From positions 4,526,001 to 4,590,000 of the forward strand of contig NZ_CP109473.1 in the NCBI RefSeq assembly GCF_036227405.1: DNA of 64,000 nt, in the 5' to 3' direction. Every line of letters begins with the position of its first letter. Positions within the stretch are counted from its first letter, which is position 1. Origin of the DNA: Streptomyces sp. NBC_01460 (lineage in GTDB: Bacteria > Actinomycetota > Actinomycetes > Streptomycetales > Streptomycetaceae). Below are positions 36,107 through 45,988 of this stretch, in pieces. Under the pieces are notes generated by a model. That model was not told where the DNA came from, did not search any database, and saw only the letters and a program-made list of their open reading frames with translations. Made by a program: the position numbers and the translations under genes.

Positions 36107-37093
36107 TCAGCCGTGGAGGCGGCGCAGGACGCGGAAGGCGACCGCGAGGGCCACGGCGGCGAGGACGAGCAGGATGCCCGTCTCGACGAGCTGGAGGGGC
36201 CAGAAATGGGAGGCGGGGTGGTAGTCGAGGTAGTGGCTGGTGACGTCGTGGTCGGCCATGCACCGGGCGTAGTCGGTCGCGGAAGCGCCCGACGCGCACA
36301 CGTCCTGCGGCAGCCGTTCGCCTGCGCCGGTGATGTGGCCCGTCTCCACCCACCACATGCCTTCCTTGGCATTCAGGGTTGTGCCGCTGACCGTGCGAGA
36401 GGGCCACAGCTCCGCGCGCCAGTAGGTGAAGAACGTGACGGCCGCGCCGGTGACGAACGCCGAAACGGTCAGTGCGGGGATGACGCGGCGTATCAGCAGG
36501 GCCGTGAGCGCTCCGACGGCCGTACCGAACATGACGTGGGCGAGGGGGAGGACTCCCGAACCACTGAAGGTATAGGCGTCGTGCCAGTGGACCGGGTAGG
36601 GGGTGTCCCCGTAGGACCGGGCCCGGGCGAGCACGGCTGTCACCACGGCTGTGACAGCCAGCAGCAGCATGGTGGGAACCGCGAGCTTGGCAACCAGCCA
36701 GCGTGTGGGCGACACCGACTGGGTCCAGGCCATTCTGAAGGTGCCGCTCTCCAGCTCCCTGGCGATCAACGGGCCGGCGACGAAGGCACTGAAGAGCACG
36801 GGCAGGACAGTCAGGCCCGAGGCGACGTAGTCGAACATGCGACGGTACGTGACCATGCTGTCCAGGTAGTTGCGGGTCGTCTGATCGCATGCGCGGCCTG
36901 CGCCGCCGTCCACCCGGCAGTCGGTCGCCTCGAACACCTCGGCGACGTGTGACGACCGCAGGGCCAGGGCGATCATGCCGATGACCGCGGCCAGGGCGAT
37001 CCCACCTGCGATCCACAGCGTCCACCGGTGCTGCCGCACCCCGACCCGTGCGGGACCGCGCAGCGAGGGGCGTACGGGCGTGAGCGTGCTCAT
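36107..37093 (-). CDS. ABC transporter permease (YtrC/D-like)
   Basis: 328 residues from the ATG at 37093. Six membrane segments: [20 protein letters not shown] first, then [38 protein letters not shown], and a C-terminal [18 protein letters not shown] large extracytoplasmic loop between the first two holds two Cys residues ([15 protein letters not shown]). The stop codon of the ATPase overlaps this start (ATGA). Substrate unknown; possibly a cell-wall-stress or antibiotic exporter judging by the GntR/ABC arrangement. Confidence 0.9.
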   Translation of the reverse strand: MSTLTPVRPSLRGPARVGVRQHRWTLWIAGGIALAAVIGMIALALRSSHVAEVFEATDCRVDGGAGRACDQTTRNYLDSMVTYRRMFDYVASGLTVLPVLFSAFVAGPLIARELESGTFRMAWTQSVSPTRWLVAKLAVPTMLLLAVTAVVTAVLARARSYGDTPYPVHWHDAYTFSGSGVLPLAHVMFGTAVGALTALLIRRVIPALTVSAFVTGAAVTFFTYWRAELWPSRTVSGTTLNAKEGMWWVETGHITGAGERLPQDVCASGASATDYARCMADHDVTSHYLDYHPASHFWPLQLVETGILLVLAAVALAVAFRVLRRLHG

Positions 37094-37986
37094 ACCGCCG
37101 CCACCTCCTCGCGGGCGTACGAGGCGCTCGGCGTCAGCAGAGGCGGGGCCTCCGGTGAGCGCAGGTGCGCCAGCAGCAGCTCCTCCAGCGAGGGGTCCGT
37201 GACGTCCCAGGCGGCCTGGTCCACCGGCCCCTCCTTCCGTACCAGCGCGGTCATCTGACGTCCCGTCGTGCGGGATTCGACGACCGTGTGCGGGGCGAGG
37301 TCGCGGACCTGGCCGGTGAGTACGGCGTGCGCGGCGACGATGTCGTCGCTCTCGCCGCCGAGCCTCACCCGGCCACCGTCGACGAGCAGGAGGTAGTCGC
37401 AGGCGCCCTCCAGCTCGGTGAGGATGTGCGAGGACATCACGATGGTGGTCCCGTGTTCGGCGGCCTCGGCCATGAGGACGCCCATCAGCTGGTGCCTGGC
37501 GAGCGGGTCGAGATCCGCCATCGGCTCGTCCAGCAGCATGAGTTCGGGCCGCTTGCCGAGCGCGAGCGCCAGGGCGAGCCGGGTGCGCTGGCCGCCCGAG
37601 AGGGTGCGTACCTTCGCGTCCTGCGGCAGCGGGCCGGCGATCCGGTCGGCGGCCGCGCGGTCCCAGCCGGCGGGGTTGAGCTGCGCCCCCGCCCACAGGG
37701 TGTCGGCCACGGTGAGCTGCGGGTACAGCGGCTTGTCCTGCGCGACGTACGCGACGCGGGGGCGGGCCTCGGCCGGCGTGGTGCCGAGCACCCGCACCGA
37801 CCCCTCGGCGGGCCGGAGCAGTCCGGCCGTCAGGGCGAGCAGCGTGGACTTGCCCGCGCCGTTGGGCCCGACGAGGGCGCATATCCGTCCGGCGGGCAGC
37901 CGGAACGAGCAGGAGCGCAGCGCCCACCCCCGCTTCCGCCCGTAGGTCATCCCGAGGCCGTCCGCCTCGATCACGGCGTCTGTCAT
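37090..37986 (-). CDS. ABC transporter ATP-binding protein
   Basis: 298 residues from the ATG at 37986. Walker [10 protein letters not shown], signature [15 protein letters not shown], Walker [14 protein letters not shown], switch [10 protein letters not shown]. The C-terminal 90 residues are an extra domain as in export-type ATPases. The ATG overlaps the GntR stop by 4 nt. Forms an exporter with the permease downstream. Confidence 0.95.
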   Translation of the reverse strand: MTDAVIEADGLGMTYGRKRGWALRSCSFRLPAGRICALVGPNGAGKSTLLALTAGLLRPAEGSVRVLGTTPAEARPRVAYVAQDKPLYPQLTVADTLWAGAQLNPAGWDRAAADRIAGPLPQDAKVRTLSGGQRTRLALALALGKRPELMLLDEPMADLDPLARHQLMGVLMAEAAEHGTTIVMSSHILTELEGACDYLLLVDGGRVRLGGESDDIVAAHAVLTGQVRDLAPHTVVESRTTGRQMTALVRKEGPVDQAAWDVTDPSLEELLLAHLRSPEAPPLLTPSASYAREEVAAV

Positions 37987-38393
37987 GCGTGCTGGTCCCC
38001 CTCGAACGTGCTGTCCAGTACATCGGTGAAGAGCGCGCTCACGTCGTCCTTGTCCAGTCCGGCGGCGCGGGCCCTGCGGGTCCACTCCGTGAGCTCGGCG
38101 CGCAGCGGCGGGTCGGTGGTGACCGCCGCGCTGCCGAGGGTGCGGCGGACGAAGGTGCCCAGGCCGCGGCGGGCCTCGACGAGGCCTTCGCGTTCCAGTT
38201 CGCGGTAGGCCTTGAGCACGGTGTTGGGATTGATGGCCGTGGCCTCGACCACCTCGCGGGCCGTGGGCAGCCGGTCGCCCGGCTCCAGCACACCGAGGCG
38301 GAGCGCCTGCTTGGTCTGCTGCACGATCTGGAGGTAGGTGGCGACGCCGCTGCGCCGGTCGATGCGGAATTCGACCGCTGCGGACTCTGCCAT
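37983..38393 (-). CDS. GntR family regulator, YtrA subfamily
   Basis: 136 residues from the ATG at 38393 (AAAGG upstream; GTG at 38402 is an alternative). GntR wHTH: TYLQIVQQTKQALRLGVLEP, LPTAREVVEATAINPNTVLK, LEREGLVEARRGLGTFV. The effector domain is reduced to two helices, as in YtrA. It heads a GntR-ATPase-permease operon and almost certainly represses it through the 12-bp inverted repeat that overlaps its start region. Confidence 0.94.
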   Translation of the reverse strand: MAESAAVEFRIDRRSGVATYLQIVQQTKQALRLGVLEPGDRLPTAREVVEATAINPNTVLKAYRELEREGLVEARRGLGTFVRRTLGSAAVTTDPPLRAELTEWTRRARAAGLDKDDVSALFTDVLDSTFEGDQHA

Positions 38394-38400
38394 GTTCACC

Positions 38401-38430
38401 ACCCTTTCACTAATTGAGTAGTGAAAGGGT
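38401..38430. promoter_or_regulatory. Operator of the GntR-ABC operon
   Basis: ACCCTTTCACTA (38401-38412) and its exact complement TAGTGAAAGGGT (38419-38430) flank ATTGAG. It lies immediately upstream of the gntR start, also containing its ribosome-binding site. Confidence 0.85.
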
Positions 38431-38607
38431 GGCGCAAGGGGAGGGTCGCGTCAAGTGGGCTGGTTCACCCGGTCGTTGCGATGACCTCGATCCCCCACGA
38501 CCACATGACGGGCTGACAGGAACTTCAAGGGTTCTTCATCACCTCCGTCCTACGGTCGGCCTGCCCACCGCTTCCGCGGCAGGGCCCGACGGGCGAGCGG
38601 GAGAACG

Positions 38608-39189
38608 ATGAGGACGAACTGGGTGGTGCTGGCTGCGGCGGCCTCCGTCATGGCCTTCACGCTGACCGGCTGCGGCGGCGACGACGGGGGCGCCGAGGTC
38701 CCGACGGCCGGAGGCGGCGACACGTCGGCCTCGGCCCCGGGGACGGGTGGCCAGAGCGGCGGGGACGATGTGGCGGCGTACGTGACCGCCCAGCGCGCGT
38801 ACGTGAAGTGCCTGCGGGAGAACGGCGTCGACGCGCCGGACCCGGATGCCAAGGGGAACATCGACTTCGGCGGCGGCGACCAGGCGCGCGCCATGAAGAA
38901 GGACCAGAAGTTCAGGACCGCCACGGAGAAGTGCGCCGAGTACCAGGCCGCTGTCCCCGAGAGCGTGGAGAAGGGCAATCAGCCCAAGCTCTCCGCCGAG
39001 CAGATCAAGGTCAAGCGCGAGTACGCCGAGTGCATGCGGGAGAACGGCGCCGCCGACTTCCCCGACCCCGGCCCCGACGGTCTCGGGCAGGGCGAGTGGG
39101 ACCAGACCTCGGCCGGCGGGAAGCGTGCCGCCCGTATCTGCGGACCGATCGTCGGAGTCCCCGAGAACCCGGGCAAGGGCAAGGGCTGA
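38608..39189 (+). CDS. Lipoprotein with duplicated CxRENG motif
   Basis: 193 residues, ATG at 38608 (GGGAGAACG upstream). Signal peptide with lipobox LTGC ending at Cys22. The mature part contains two related segments: YVKCLRENGVDAPDPD…EKCAEY and YAECMRENGAADFPDP…ARICG, each with two Cys and a CxRENG core, suggesting an internal duplication and possibly two disulfides. It is followed 2 nt later by the membrane-fusion-like protein, so it is part of the export operon; role unknown. Confidence 0.88.
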   Translation: MRTNWVVLAAAASVMAFTLTGCGGDDGGAEVPTAGGGDTSASAPGTGGQSGGDDVAAYVTAQRAYVKCLRENGVDAPDPDAKGNIDFGGGDQARAMKKDQKFRTATEKCAEYQAAVPESVEKGNQPKLSAEQIKVKREYAECMRENGAADFPDPGPDGLGQGEWDQTSAGGKRAARICGPIVGVPENPGKGKG

Positions 39190-39191
39190 TC

Positions 39192-40463
39192 ATGTCGGAG
39201 ACGGTGACGCACCTCGATGACGATCCCGGGGTGGCCCGCGCGCCGCGCGGCGGACGGGGGAGGCGCACGGCGCTGATCGTCTCCGCCCTGGTCGTCGTGG
39301 CGGCCGTCGCCGTGGTCGGTGCTCTGGGGCTCGGAGGTGGCGGGGACGAAGGGGCGGACGCACCGCCCAGGTCCGGCTCGACCGTCGCGGTCACCCGGGC
39401 GACGCTGACCGAACGCACCTCGGTGGACGGAGAGCTGGGGTACGGCGCCGAGATCCCCCTGCCGGTCAAGGCGACGGGCACCGTGACCTGGCTGCCCGCG
39501 TCGGGAGCGTCGGTGGAGCGCGGCGAGACCCTTCTGCGCGTCGACGACCGCCCTACGGTGCTCCTGTACGGGGCGCTGCCCATGTACCGGGAGCTCGGGC
39601 TGCCCGTGGCCCCGTCCGCCTCGGGGGCCGAGTCAGGGGAGTCCGGGGAGTCGGGCGCGCCGCGGTCCGACGGCAAGGGCCCCGTGCCCTCCGGCTCGAC
39701 GGCACCGGAGGGCACGGACACCGGAGGGGCGGGAGGCGGGACCGACGCCACCGGGCCGGTGAAGGGCATGGACGTGATGCAGTTCGAGACCAATCTCGCG
39801 GCACTCGGCTACACCGGCTTCACCGTGGACGAGACGTTCACCACGGGGACCGCCGGGGCGGTCGAACGCTGGCAGAAGTCGCTCGGGCTGCCCCGGACCG
39901 GCAGGGTCGGCGTCGGGGACGTCATCTACTCCGCCGGGAAGGTACGGATCGGCCGGCCGGGCGTCCGCCTGGGCGCGGCCGTCGGCGAGGACGCTCTCAC
40001 GTACACCGGTACGGCCCGCAAGGTCGTCGTCGACGCCTCCGCGGCGGACGCCGCCTGGGCGGTACGGGGTGCGGCCGTCACGATCCGGCTGCCCGACGAG
40101 ACCCCGGTGAAGGGCGAGGTGGCGTCGGTGGGCCGCCAGGCGACGGCGCCCGAGGGCGGCGGCGGTGAGGGCGGATCGGGCGAGGGCGAGGCAACCATGC
40201 CGGTGACCGTCACCATCAAGGACCAAGGCGCCGTGGGGAAGTGGGAGAGCGGCCCTGTCACCGTCGAGTACGTGGGGCGTGAGGTGAAGGACGTGCTGAC
40301 CGTCCCGGTCGCCGCCCTGGTCGCGCTCGCGGAGGGCGGCCATGGCCTGGAGACGGCGGACGGCGCGTTCGTCGCGGTGCGGACCGGGCTGTTCGCGGAC
40401 GGCGACGTGGAAGTGAGCGGGCCGGCTGTCCGCGAGGGACTGAAGGTGAGGATTCCGGAGTGA
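39192..40463 (+). CDS. Membrane-fusion-type adaptor with peptidoglycan-binding domain
   Basis: 423 residues from the ATG at 39192. N-terminal anchor [20 protein letters not shown] (about 26-45), a first barrel segment ([20 protein letters not shown]), a PG_binding_1-like domain near 195-245 ([20 protein letters not shown]…[16 protein letters not shown]), and HlyD-like beta-barrel strands to the C-terminus ([16 protein letters not shown]). It links a MacB-type transporter to the cell wall in Gram-positives. Overlaps the ATPase gene by 4 nt. Confidence 0.92.
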   Translation: MSETVTHLDDDPGVARAPRGGRGRRTALIVSALVVVAAVAVVGALGLGGGGDEGADAPPRSGSTVAVTRATLTERTSVDGELGYGAEIPLPVKATGTVTWLPASGASVERGETLLRVDDRPTVLLYGALPMYRELGLPVAPSASGAESGESGESGAPRSDGKGPVPSGSTAPEGTDTGGAGGGTDATGPVKGMDVMQFETNLAALGYTGFTVDETFTTGTAGAVERWQKSLGLPRTGRVGVGDVIYSAGKVRIGRPGVRLGAAVGEDALTYTGTARKVVVDASAADAAWAVRGAAVTIRLPDETPVKGEVASVGRQATAPEGGGGEGGSGEGEATMPVTVTIKDQGAVGKWESGPVTVEYVGREVKDVLTVPVAALVALAEGGHGLETADGAFVAVRTGLFADGDVEVSGPAVREGLKVRIPE

Positions 40464-41170
40464 GCGGCGAGTCCTCGGCCGTCGTGGAATTCGACGCCGT
40501 CTCCAAGACGTACCCGGGGGGAGTGGCCGCGGTGAGTGACGTGAGCCTGCGGATCGGGCACGGTGAGCTGATCGCCGTGGTCGGGCCGTCGGGCTCCGGG
40601 AAGTCCAGCGTGCTGAATCTGATGGGCAGCCTGGACCGGCCGTCCTCGGGCCGTGTCCTGGTCGACGGCCACGACGTGGCGAAGCTGTCCGACCGCGAGG
40701 TCTCCGCGCTGCGGGCCACCCGGATCGGTTTCGTCTTCCAGCAGTTCCATCTGGCGGTCGGTGTCCCGGTGCTCGACGCGGTGGGGGACGGCCTGCTGTA
40801 CGCCGGGGTCCCGCTGCGCCGCCGTCGGGCCAGGGCCGCGGCCGCGCTGGCCCGGGTCGGGCTCAGCCACCGTGTGCACCATCTGCCGAACCAGCTCTCC
40901 GGCGGCGAGCGGCAGCGGGTCGCGGTCGCCCGCGCGGTCATCGGGGAGCCGGCGGTCCTCCTGGCGGACGAACCGACCGGAAATCTCGACTCCGCGTCAG
41001 GAGCGGCCGTGCTGAACCTGCTCCGCGAACTGCACGCGGCCGGCACCACGGTCGTCGTGATCACCCATGACCGTGAGATCGCGGCCGAGCTCCCCCGCCG
41101 TATCGAGATGCGCGACGGGCGGCTGATCAGCGACATCACGCGGAGCACGGTGATCGGAGAACCCCGGTGA
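40460..41170 (+). CDS. MacB-type ABC transporter ATP-binding protein
   Basis: 236 residues from a GTG at 40460. Walker [11 protein letters not shown]-loop [11 protein letters not shown], signature [15 protein letters not shown], Walker [14 protein letters not shown], switch [14 protein letters not shown]. It is the LolD/MacB type that drives mechanotransmission rather than transport through the membrane. It overlaps both neighbours by 4 nt. Confidence 0.95.
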   Translation: MSGESSAVVEFDAVSKTYPGGVAAVSDVSLRIGHGELIAVVGPSGSGKSSVLNLMGSLDRPSSGRVLVDGHDVAKLSDREVSALRATRIGFVFQQFHLAVGVPVLDAVGDGLLYAGVPLRRRRARAAAALARVGLSHRVHHLPNQLSGGERQRVAVARAVIGEPAVLLADEPTGNLDSASGAAVLNLLRELHAAGTTVVVITHDREIAAELPRRIEMRDGRLISDITRSTVIGEPR

Positions 41171-42447
41171 CGGACAGCACGACGAACTCCCCGGCGGGGA
41201 CGGAGCCCACGGTCCGCCGGCCGCATCCCGGGCCCTCGCCCGGCCGTGCCCGCAGGCGGTCGCGCCTGCGGCCCGCACGGCTCGGACCCGCCGATGTCGT
41301 ACGGCTCGGGGGCACAGGTCTGCGGACGCGGCCCGTACGCGTCTTCCTGTCGGCCCTCGGCATCGCGATCGGGGTCGCCGCGATGATCGCGGTCGTCGGC
41401 ATCTCGGGCTCCGGACAGGCCGAGGTCGACCGCCGGCTCGACGCGCTCGGTACCAACCTCCTGCGGGTCGCCCCCGGTGAGTCCCTCGCGGGCGAGAAGG
41501 CCGAACTGCCGTACGAAGCGGTGGCGATGGTCCGCCGGATCCCGCCGGTGCGGCAGGTCGCCGCGACCGGGGTGACCAGCGCGCACATCTACCGTAACGA
41601 GCGCATCGCCATCGGCCGCACCGGCTCCCTGAACGTCCTTGCCGCCGGTGCCGAGCTCCTTCCCGCCGTCGGCGGTCACGTCCGCAGGGGCCGCTGGCTG
41701 GATTCCGCCACGGAGCGGTACCCGGCGGTCGTACTCGGAGCCACGGCCGCCCAGCGGCTGGACGTGTACACGCCGGGAACCAGGGTCTGGATCGGAGGCC
41801 GCTGGTTCTCCCTCGTCGGCGTCCTCGATCCTGTGCCACTCGCGCCCGAGCTCGACAGCGCGGCTCTGGTCGGCTGGCCGGCGGCGCGCACCTATCTCCG
41901 CTTCGACGGCCATCCGTCCACGGTCTACGTCCGGGCCGAGGACAGCCAGGTCGCGGCGGTCCGGGGGGTGCTCCCGGCCACGGCCTATCCCGAGAAGCCG
42001 GGTGAGGTGCGGATCTCGCGGCCCTCCGACGCACTCGCGGCCCGCGAGGCCACGGAGTCGGCACTGACCGGCCTGCTCCTGGGTCTCGGTGGGGTCGCCC
42101 TGCTGGTCGGCGGGGTCGGCGTGGGCAACACCATGGTCATCTCGGTCCTGGAGCGGAGGCCGGAGATCGGGCTGCGCCGCGCGCTCGGCGCGACCAGGGG
42201 GCAGATCCGCACCCAGTTCGTGATGGAGTCGCTGCTGCTGTCGCTCATCGGCGGTCTCGCCGGAACGGTACTGGGGACGCTGATCACGTCGGGGTACGCC
42301 CTCAGCCGCGACTGGCCGACGGTCGTCCCCGCCTGGGCGAGCGCGGCGGGCATCGGCTCGACCCTGGTCATCGGCATGGTGGCCGGGTTGTATCCGGCGG
42401 TCCGGGCGAGCAGGCTGTCGCCGACGGAGGCGCTGGCCGGCACATGA
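41167..42447 (+). CDS. MacB/FtsX-type ABC transporter permease
   Basis: 426 residues. TM1 near residues 57-80 ([20 protein letters not shown]), a large extracytoplasmic MacB_PCD domain (about 85-290), then three membrane segments with [20 protein letters not shown] and the FtsX signature. GTG start overlapping the ATPase by 4 nt. Last gene of the lipoprotein-adaptor-ATPase-permease operon, an envelope exporter of unknown substrate. Confidence 0.95.
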   Translation: MTDSTTNSPAGTEPTVRRPHPGPSPGRARRRSRLRPARLGPADVVRLGGTGLRTRPVRVFLSALGIAIGVAAMIAVVGISGSGQAEVDRRLDALGTNLLRVAPGESLAGEKAELPYEAVAMVRRIPPVRQVAATGVTSAHIYRNERIAIGRTGSLNVLAAGAELLPAVGGHVRRGRWLDSATERYPAVVLGATAAQRLDVYTPGTRVWIGGRWFSLVGVLDPVPLAPELDSAALVGWPAARTYLRFDGHPSTVYVRAEDSQVAAVRGVLPATAYPEKPGEVRISRPSDALAAREATESALTGLLLGLGGVALLVGGVGVGNTMVISVLERRPEIGLRRALGATRGQIRTQFVMESLLLSLIGGLAGTVLGTLITSGYALSRDWPTVVPAWASAAGIGSTLVIGMVAGLYPAVRASRLSPTEALAGT

Positions 42448-42773
42448 GCACCCGACATGCGGAGGGGCTCCCGAGCGCGCTGCTCCCCGGACGGGGAGGC
42501 GGCGTCGAGCCGGCGGCCGGGACGGCCGGAGGGGAAGGGAAGCGGATGGCAGACCCATTGCGGCAGGGGGCGGGGGCGGAGTCCGTCACCCCATGCTCCG
42601 GTACGGCCCAGGGGCGGCCCCGGCCGTGGCCGCCCCTGGTTCCTCGTCACTTCGGCGCGTACTCCGGCGCCTGCTTCCGCGCGTACGTCCACGCGCACTT
42701 CGGCGCGCCGAGCGCCACTGTCACGTCGGTCGAGGTGCGCCCGTCGACTTGGCGCGCCTCGGCCTCCGGCGTA
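42448..42773. other. Intergenic region between MacB operon and SH3-like gene
   Basis: 326 nt. Contains the hairpin terminator at 42608-42639; the rest shows no gene with plausible start and codon bias. Confidence 0.55.
42608..42639 (+). terminator. Terminator of the MacB-type operon
   Basis: Perfect 12-bp stem CCAGGGGCGGCC (42608-42619) / GGCCGCCCCTGG (42628-42639), 8-nt loop, 160 nt after the permease stop. May also serve the convergent SH3-like gene. Confidence 0.8.
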
Positions 42774-43133
42774 CTAGATCCCGCAGCTCACGAAGCTGCC
42801 GCCGTCGCTCAGCAGGTCGTCCCGGATCCAGCCGGTGACACCGGTGGCGTCGTTCCGCACGAACGTCCAGGTGTAGCCGTCGTTGCCGAGGGTGTAACAG
42901 TGGTAGTCCAGCGCCTGCGTGTTGTAGGCGACGCCCTTGACGGCACAGCCGGTGCTGGAGCCGCTGCGCTCGTTGGCCCCGTTGGCCGTCTTGCCCCAGG
43001 AGCCGCCGTCCGCGTCCGCGACGGACTTGCCGCACGCGGCGTGGGCGGCGGCCGGGGTGGAGAGGGACAGCGGGACCGCCACGGCGACGGCCGCGAGTGC
43101 GGGAACGATCGCCGCTATCTTGAGCTTCTTCAT
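42774..43133 (-). CDS. Secreted small Cys-rich protein with SH3-like fold
   Basis: 119 residues. Sec signal peptide with cleavage likely after AAAHA (residue 32). The mature part has four Cys (C34, C63, C79, C117), which can form two disulfides, and an SH3-like pattern LDYHCYTLGNDGYTWTFVRN then TGVTGWIRDDLLSDGG. Such proteins bind cell-wall material or have unknown roles in Streptomyces. Monocistronic, divergent from the histidine kinase gene. Confidence 0.9.
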   Translation of the reverse strand: MKKLKIAAIVPALAAVAVAVPLSLSTPAAAHAACGKSVADADGGSWGKTANGANERSGSSTGCAVKGVAYNTQALDYHCYTLGNDGYTWTFVRNDATGVTGWIRDDLLSDGGSFVSCGI

Positions 43134-43481
43134 TCTGAATCCCCCAGTTCATTTCTTCGGCGCTGCACACGAATGCCCGAAGGCACATGAGTGAGAGCAG
43201 CGGCCTCTGCGTCGGCAGGGACGCGGTGGCACCAGAACGATCGTCCGCGTGAACATGTGAAGAAATAATTCCGCCCGCGAATGACTGGTTCTGGTTCATG
43301 GTGGGCCGGAAATCTCGGGAACGAAAATCCGCCATTTCCCGGTGGATACGTGGCCGTATTCACCGGTACCCGCAATTCCGCGATCATGGAAATGCCGCCC
43401 GGGCGCCCGTGGTCCGTGCCGTTCGACCGAAGGAGACAGGGTGAGCGCACGCGCATCGAGGGCAGAGCGGGAGGGGACGCG
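43134..43481. other. Divergent intergenic region of SH3-like and kinase genes
   Basis: 348 nt, AT-richer than average, with ATTTCTTC at 43151 and GAAGAAAT at about 43259 in opposite orientation. It should contain both promoters; no gene is evident. A frame open upstream of the kinase start lacks coding bias. Confidence 0.5.
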
Positions 43482-45122
43482 ATGAGCTTCCGGCTCCGGG
43501 TCCTCGGCCTGCTCATGCTGGTCGCGATGACCGCCACGGCCGCCACCGCGTGGCTGACCCTGCGCCAGGCGAACCGTCAGGTCCAGGAGACCGTCACGGC
43601 GGGCCGGCAGGAGGTCTCCCGTATCACCGGAGACCTCAGGGCCTACGGTTTCGAGCACGGTACGTGGGACGGAATCGCGCCGACGGTGGCCGCGCTCGCG
43701 AAGGAGACCGGCCAGCGCATCCGGGTCGCCACGGAGTCCGATGTCCTGCTCGCCGACTCCGACGCCCTCGCCGGCCGCGCCCCCCGTGCGCTGAGCGGTC
43801 AGCCCGCCGTCCTGGTCGACCCGCGCCCGGACCTGCGGTTCCCCGAGGGGCAGGTGAAGCGTGTCTCGATGAAGCAGGCCGCCGGTGCGATCTCCAACTA
43901 CCGTGCGGCCACGGCCTATGCCGCCTGCCTGACGCGTACCGGGGCGGAGGTGGTGGCCCTGCCGGACGGCTTCGGCGTCCCCCGGGTGACCACGGAGCGC
44001 GGGTCCTCGCAGTGCGAGAGCCCGAGCGGAGATGCCGATCCGTCGACTCCGCAGGATCTCGAAGCGATCCGGCCGTGCGAGACAGAGGCGCGCTTCACCA
44101 CGTGTCTGCAGCGGGTGTTCGACGCGCGGGTCGGTTCCGCCGCCCCGCCGCGCCTGGAGGTCCGCCTCGGCGTTCGGGACGACGCGCCGCCCACCCTGTC
44201 CCCCGCCCCCACCGTGGCCGTCGCGGCGGGGGTGGCCCTCGCCGTCATCCTCGGCGGCCTGCTCCTGAGCAGGGCCGTGCTGCGCCCCGTCCGTGCCATG
44301 ACGCTCGCGGCGAAGGGGCTGGGCGAGGGCGATCTCGGGCGGCGGGTCCCGGCCTCGGGCCGGGACGAGATCGCGCAGCTCGGCGGCGCCTTCAACCGCA
44401 TGGCCGATTCCATCCAGGCGAGCGAGGAGCACCAGCGCCGCCTCACCAGCGACATCGCGCACGAGCTGCGCACCCCCCTGGCCAACCTGCGCGGCTATCT
44501 GGAGGCCCTGCGGGACGGGGTCGTCGAGCCCACTCCCGACCTGCTCGCCTCCCTCCACGAGGAGGCACTGCTGCAGCAGCGGATCGTGGACGACCTGCGG
44601 GACCTCGCCCTCGCGGAGGCCGGCGCGCTCACGTACCACCCCGTCGAGGTCGACCTGCGCGAGCTGCTGGAGACCAGCCACCGGGCCCACCGTGCCCAGG
44701 CCCGGACGGCGAGCATCACGCTCGCGCTGGAGGCGCCGCGGCCGGTCCACGTGACCGCGGACCCGGACCGGCTGCGCCAGGTCGTCGGCAACCTGGTCGG
44801 CAACGCCCTCCGGGCCACCGCGCCGGACGGCACGGTCACCCTGGCCCTGGCCTCGGACGGCGAACGGGCCGTCGTGGAGGTGCGGGACACCGGCACGGGG
44901 ATCTCGGCGGAGGACCTGCCGCACCTCTTCGACCGCTTCTGGCGGGCCGACGCCTCGCGGGACCGGGCCACCGGTGGCAGCGGCCTGGGGCTGTCCATCG
45001 CCCGTCAGATCGTCGCCGACCACGGGGGGACGATCGATGTGCGCAGCACGGTCGGGACCGGAACGACCTTCACGGTCGCCCTTGCGAGGGCTGCGGGCGA
45101 CGGCGGCTCAGGAGGAGGCTGA
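43482..45122 (+). CDS. Sensor histidine kinase
   Basis: 546 residues, ATG at 43482 with GGGAGGGGA upstream. Signal-anchor TM1 (about 7-26), an extracytoplasmic sensor region to about 240 (with a few Cys residues), TM2 (about 242-266), HAMP (RPVRAMTLAAKGLGEGDLG), HisKA with H327 in DIAHELRTPLANL, and HATPase ([45 protein letters not shown]). Its stop overlaps that of a response regulator on the opposite strand by 15 nt; that protein is the likely partner. Confidence 0.95.
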   Translation: MSFRLRVLGLLMLVAMTATAATAWLTLRQANRQVQETVTAGRQEVSRITGDLRAYGFEHGTWDGIAPTVAALAKETGQRIRVATESDVLLADSDALAGRAPRALSGQPAVLVDPRPDLRFPEGQVKRVSMKQAAGAISNYRAATAYAACLTRTGAEVVALPDGFGVPRVTTERGSSQCESPSGDADPSTPQDLEAIRPCETEARFTTCLQRVFDARVGSAAPPRLEVRLGVRDDAPPTLSPAPTVAVAAGVALAVILGGLLLSRAVLRPVRAMTLAAKGLGEGDLGRRVPASGRDEIAQLGGAFNRMADSIQASEEHQRRLTSDIAHELRTPLANLRGYLEALRDGVVEPTPDLLASLHEEALLQQRIVDDLRDLALAEAGALTYHPVEVDLRELLETSHRAHRAQARTASITLALEAPRPVHVTADPDRLRQVVGNLVGNALRATAPDGTVTLALASDGERAVVEVRDTGTGISAEDLPHLFDRFWRADASRDRATGGSGLGLSIARQIVADHGGTIDVRSTVGTGTTFTVALARAAGDGGSGGG

Positions 45123-45815
45123 GTCGGGCGCGTCCGCGAGGCGGTAGCCCCGCCCGTACACCGTTTCCAGGTGGCCGGCCCGGCCCGGGACCGTGTCCAG
45201 CTTCCGCCGCATGTTCATCACGTGCGCGTCGACGGTCCGCTCCAGCACGTCCCGGTCGAAGCCGAAGACGCGCTCGATGATCTGCGCCCGGGTGAAGACC
45301 CGGCCCGGTTCACGGGCCAGGGTCTCCAGGATGGAGAACTCCTTCGCGGTCAGCTCCACCGGCCGGTCCGCCACCCGGACCTCGAAGCGCTCGGTGTGCA
45401 GCTCCACCTCGCCGACCCGCAGCACCACGGGTTCCACCGGGCCGGTGCCCTTCCCGGACCGGCGGAGCAGCGCCCGTACCCGTGCGGTCAGCTCGCGGGG
45501 GCTGTACGGCTTGGTGATGTAGTCGTCGGCGCCGACATCGAGGCCGAGGAGCATGTCCTCCTCGGTCGCGCGGGCCGTGAGAAGAAGAATAGGAACGTCC
45601 GATTCGGCGCGCAGAATATGGCACACGTCGAGCCCGTCGACCAAGGGCAGCATCACATCCAGAACGATCAGATCCGGTTTCGAGGAACGGGCCTGTTCCA
45701 GCGCCGCGCGGCCGTCGGCCACGACCTGCACCGCGTTTCCTTCTCTTTCCAGATAGATCCGAATGAGACGAGACTGTTTCACGTCGTCCTCGGCGACCAG
45801 AATGCGCGCGCTCAA
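45108..45815 (-). CDS. OmpR/PhoB-type response regulator
   Basis: 235 residues from a TTG at 45815 (GGGGGGAAA upstream); no good ATG or GTG. Receiver domain with phospho-acceptor D53 in LIVLDVMLP and Lys in DYITKPYSP; winged-helix effector domain ELTAKEFSILETLAREPG then VDAHVMNMRRKLD. It is convergent with, and overlaps by 15 nt, a histidine kinase gene, an unusual order for a two-component pair. Confidence 0.94.
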   Translation of the reverse strand: MSARILVAEDDVKQSRLIRIYLEREGNAVQVVADGRAALEQARSSKPDLIVLDVMLPLVDGLDVCHILRAESDVPILLLTARATEEDMLLGLDVGADDYITKPYSPRELTARVRALLRRSGKGTGPVEPVVLRVGEVELHTERFEVRVADRPVELTAKEFSILETLAREPGRVFTRAQIIERVFGFDRDVLERTVDAHVMNMRRKLDTVPGRAGHLETVYGRGYRLADAPDSASS

Positions 45816-45988
45816 CGATTTCCCCCCACGAGATCCTGCCGGTTCCGGAACCGTAGTACAGAAATCATCGAGAACTCGACCGGACCGGTGCCCTCCGTTC
45901 CGGGCGGACCCGGGGCGGGGCAGGCTTGCACCCCGGAGGGCCCGTGGGGGCGCCGCGCGGGTCCGCCGGACGGAGGGCACGGTGCCGG

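Noticed and set aside
33591..37025. ppk extended by 396 residues at the N-terminus
   Set aside because: The extension is antisense-like, lacks PPK homology and crosses a terminator; the ATG at 35837 gives the normal length.
36107..38023. A 638-residue open frame running through both ABC genes
   Set aside because: Its first half is a shadow of the ATPase gene; only the part from the ATG at 37093 is a real permease. No fusion.
43281..43481. N-terminal extension of the histidine kinase
   Set aside because: Unusual codon use and no ribosome-binding site; ATG 43482 is preceded by a strong one and directly by a TM segment.
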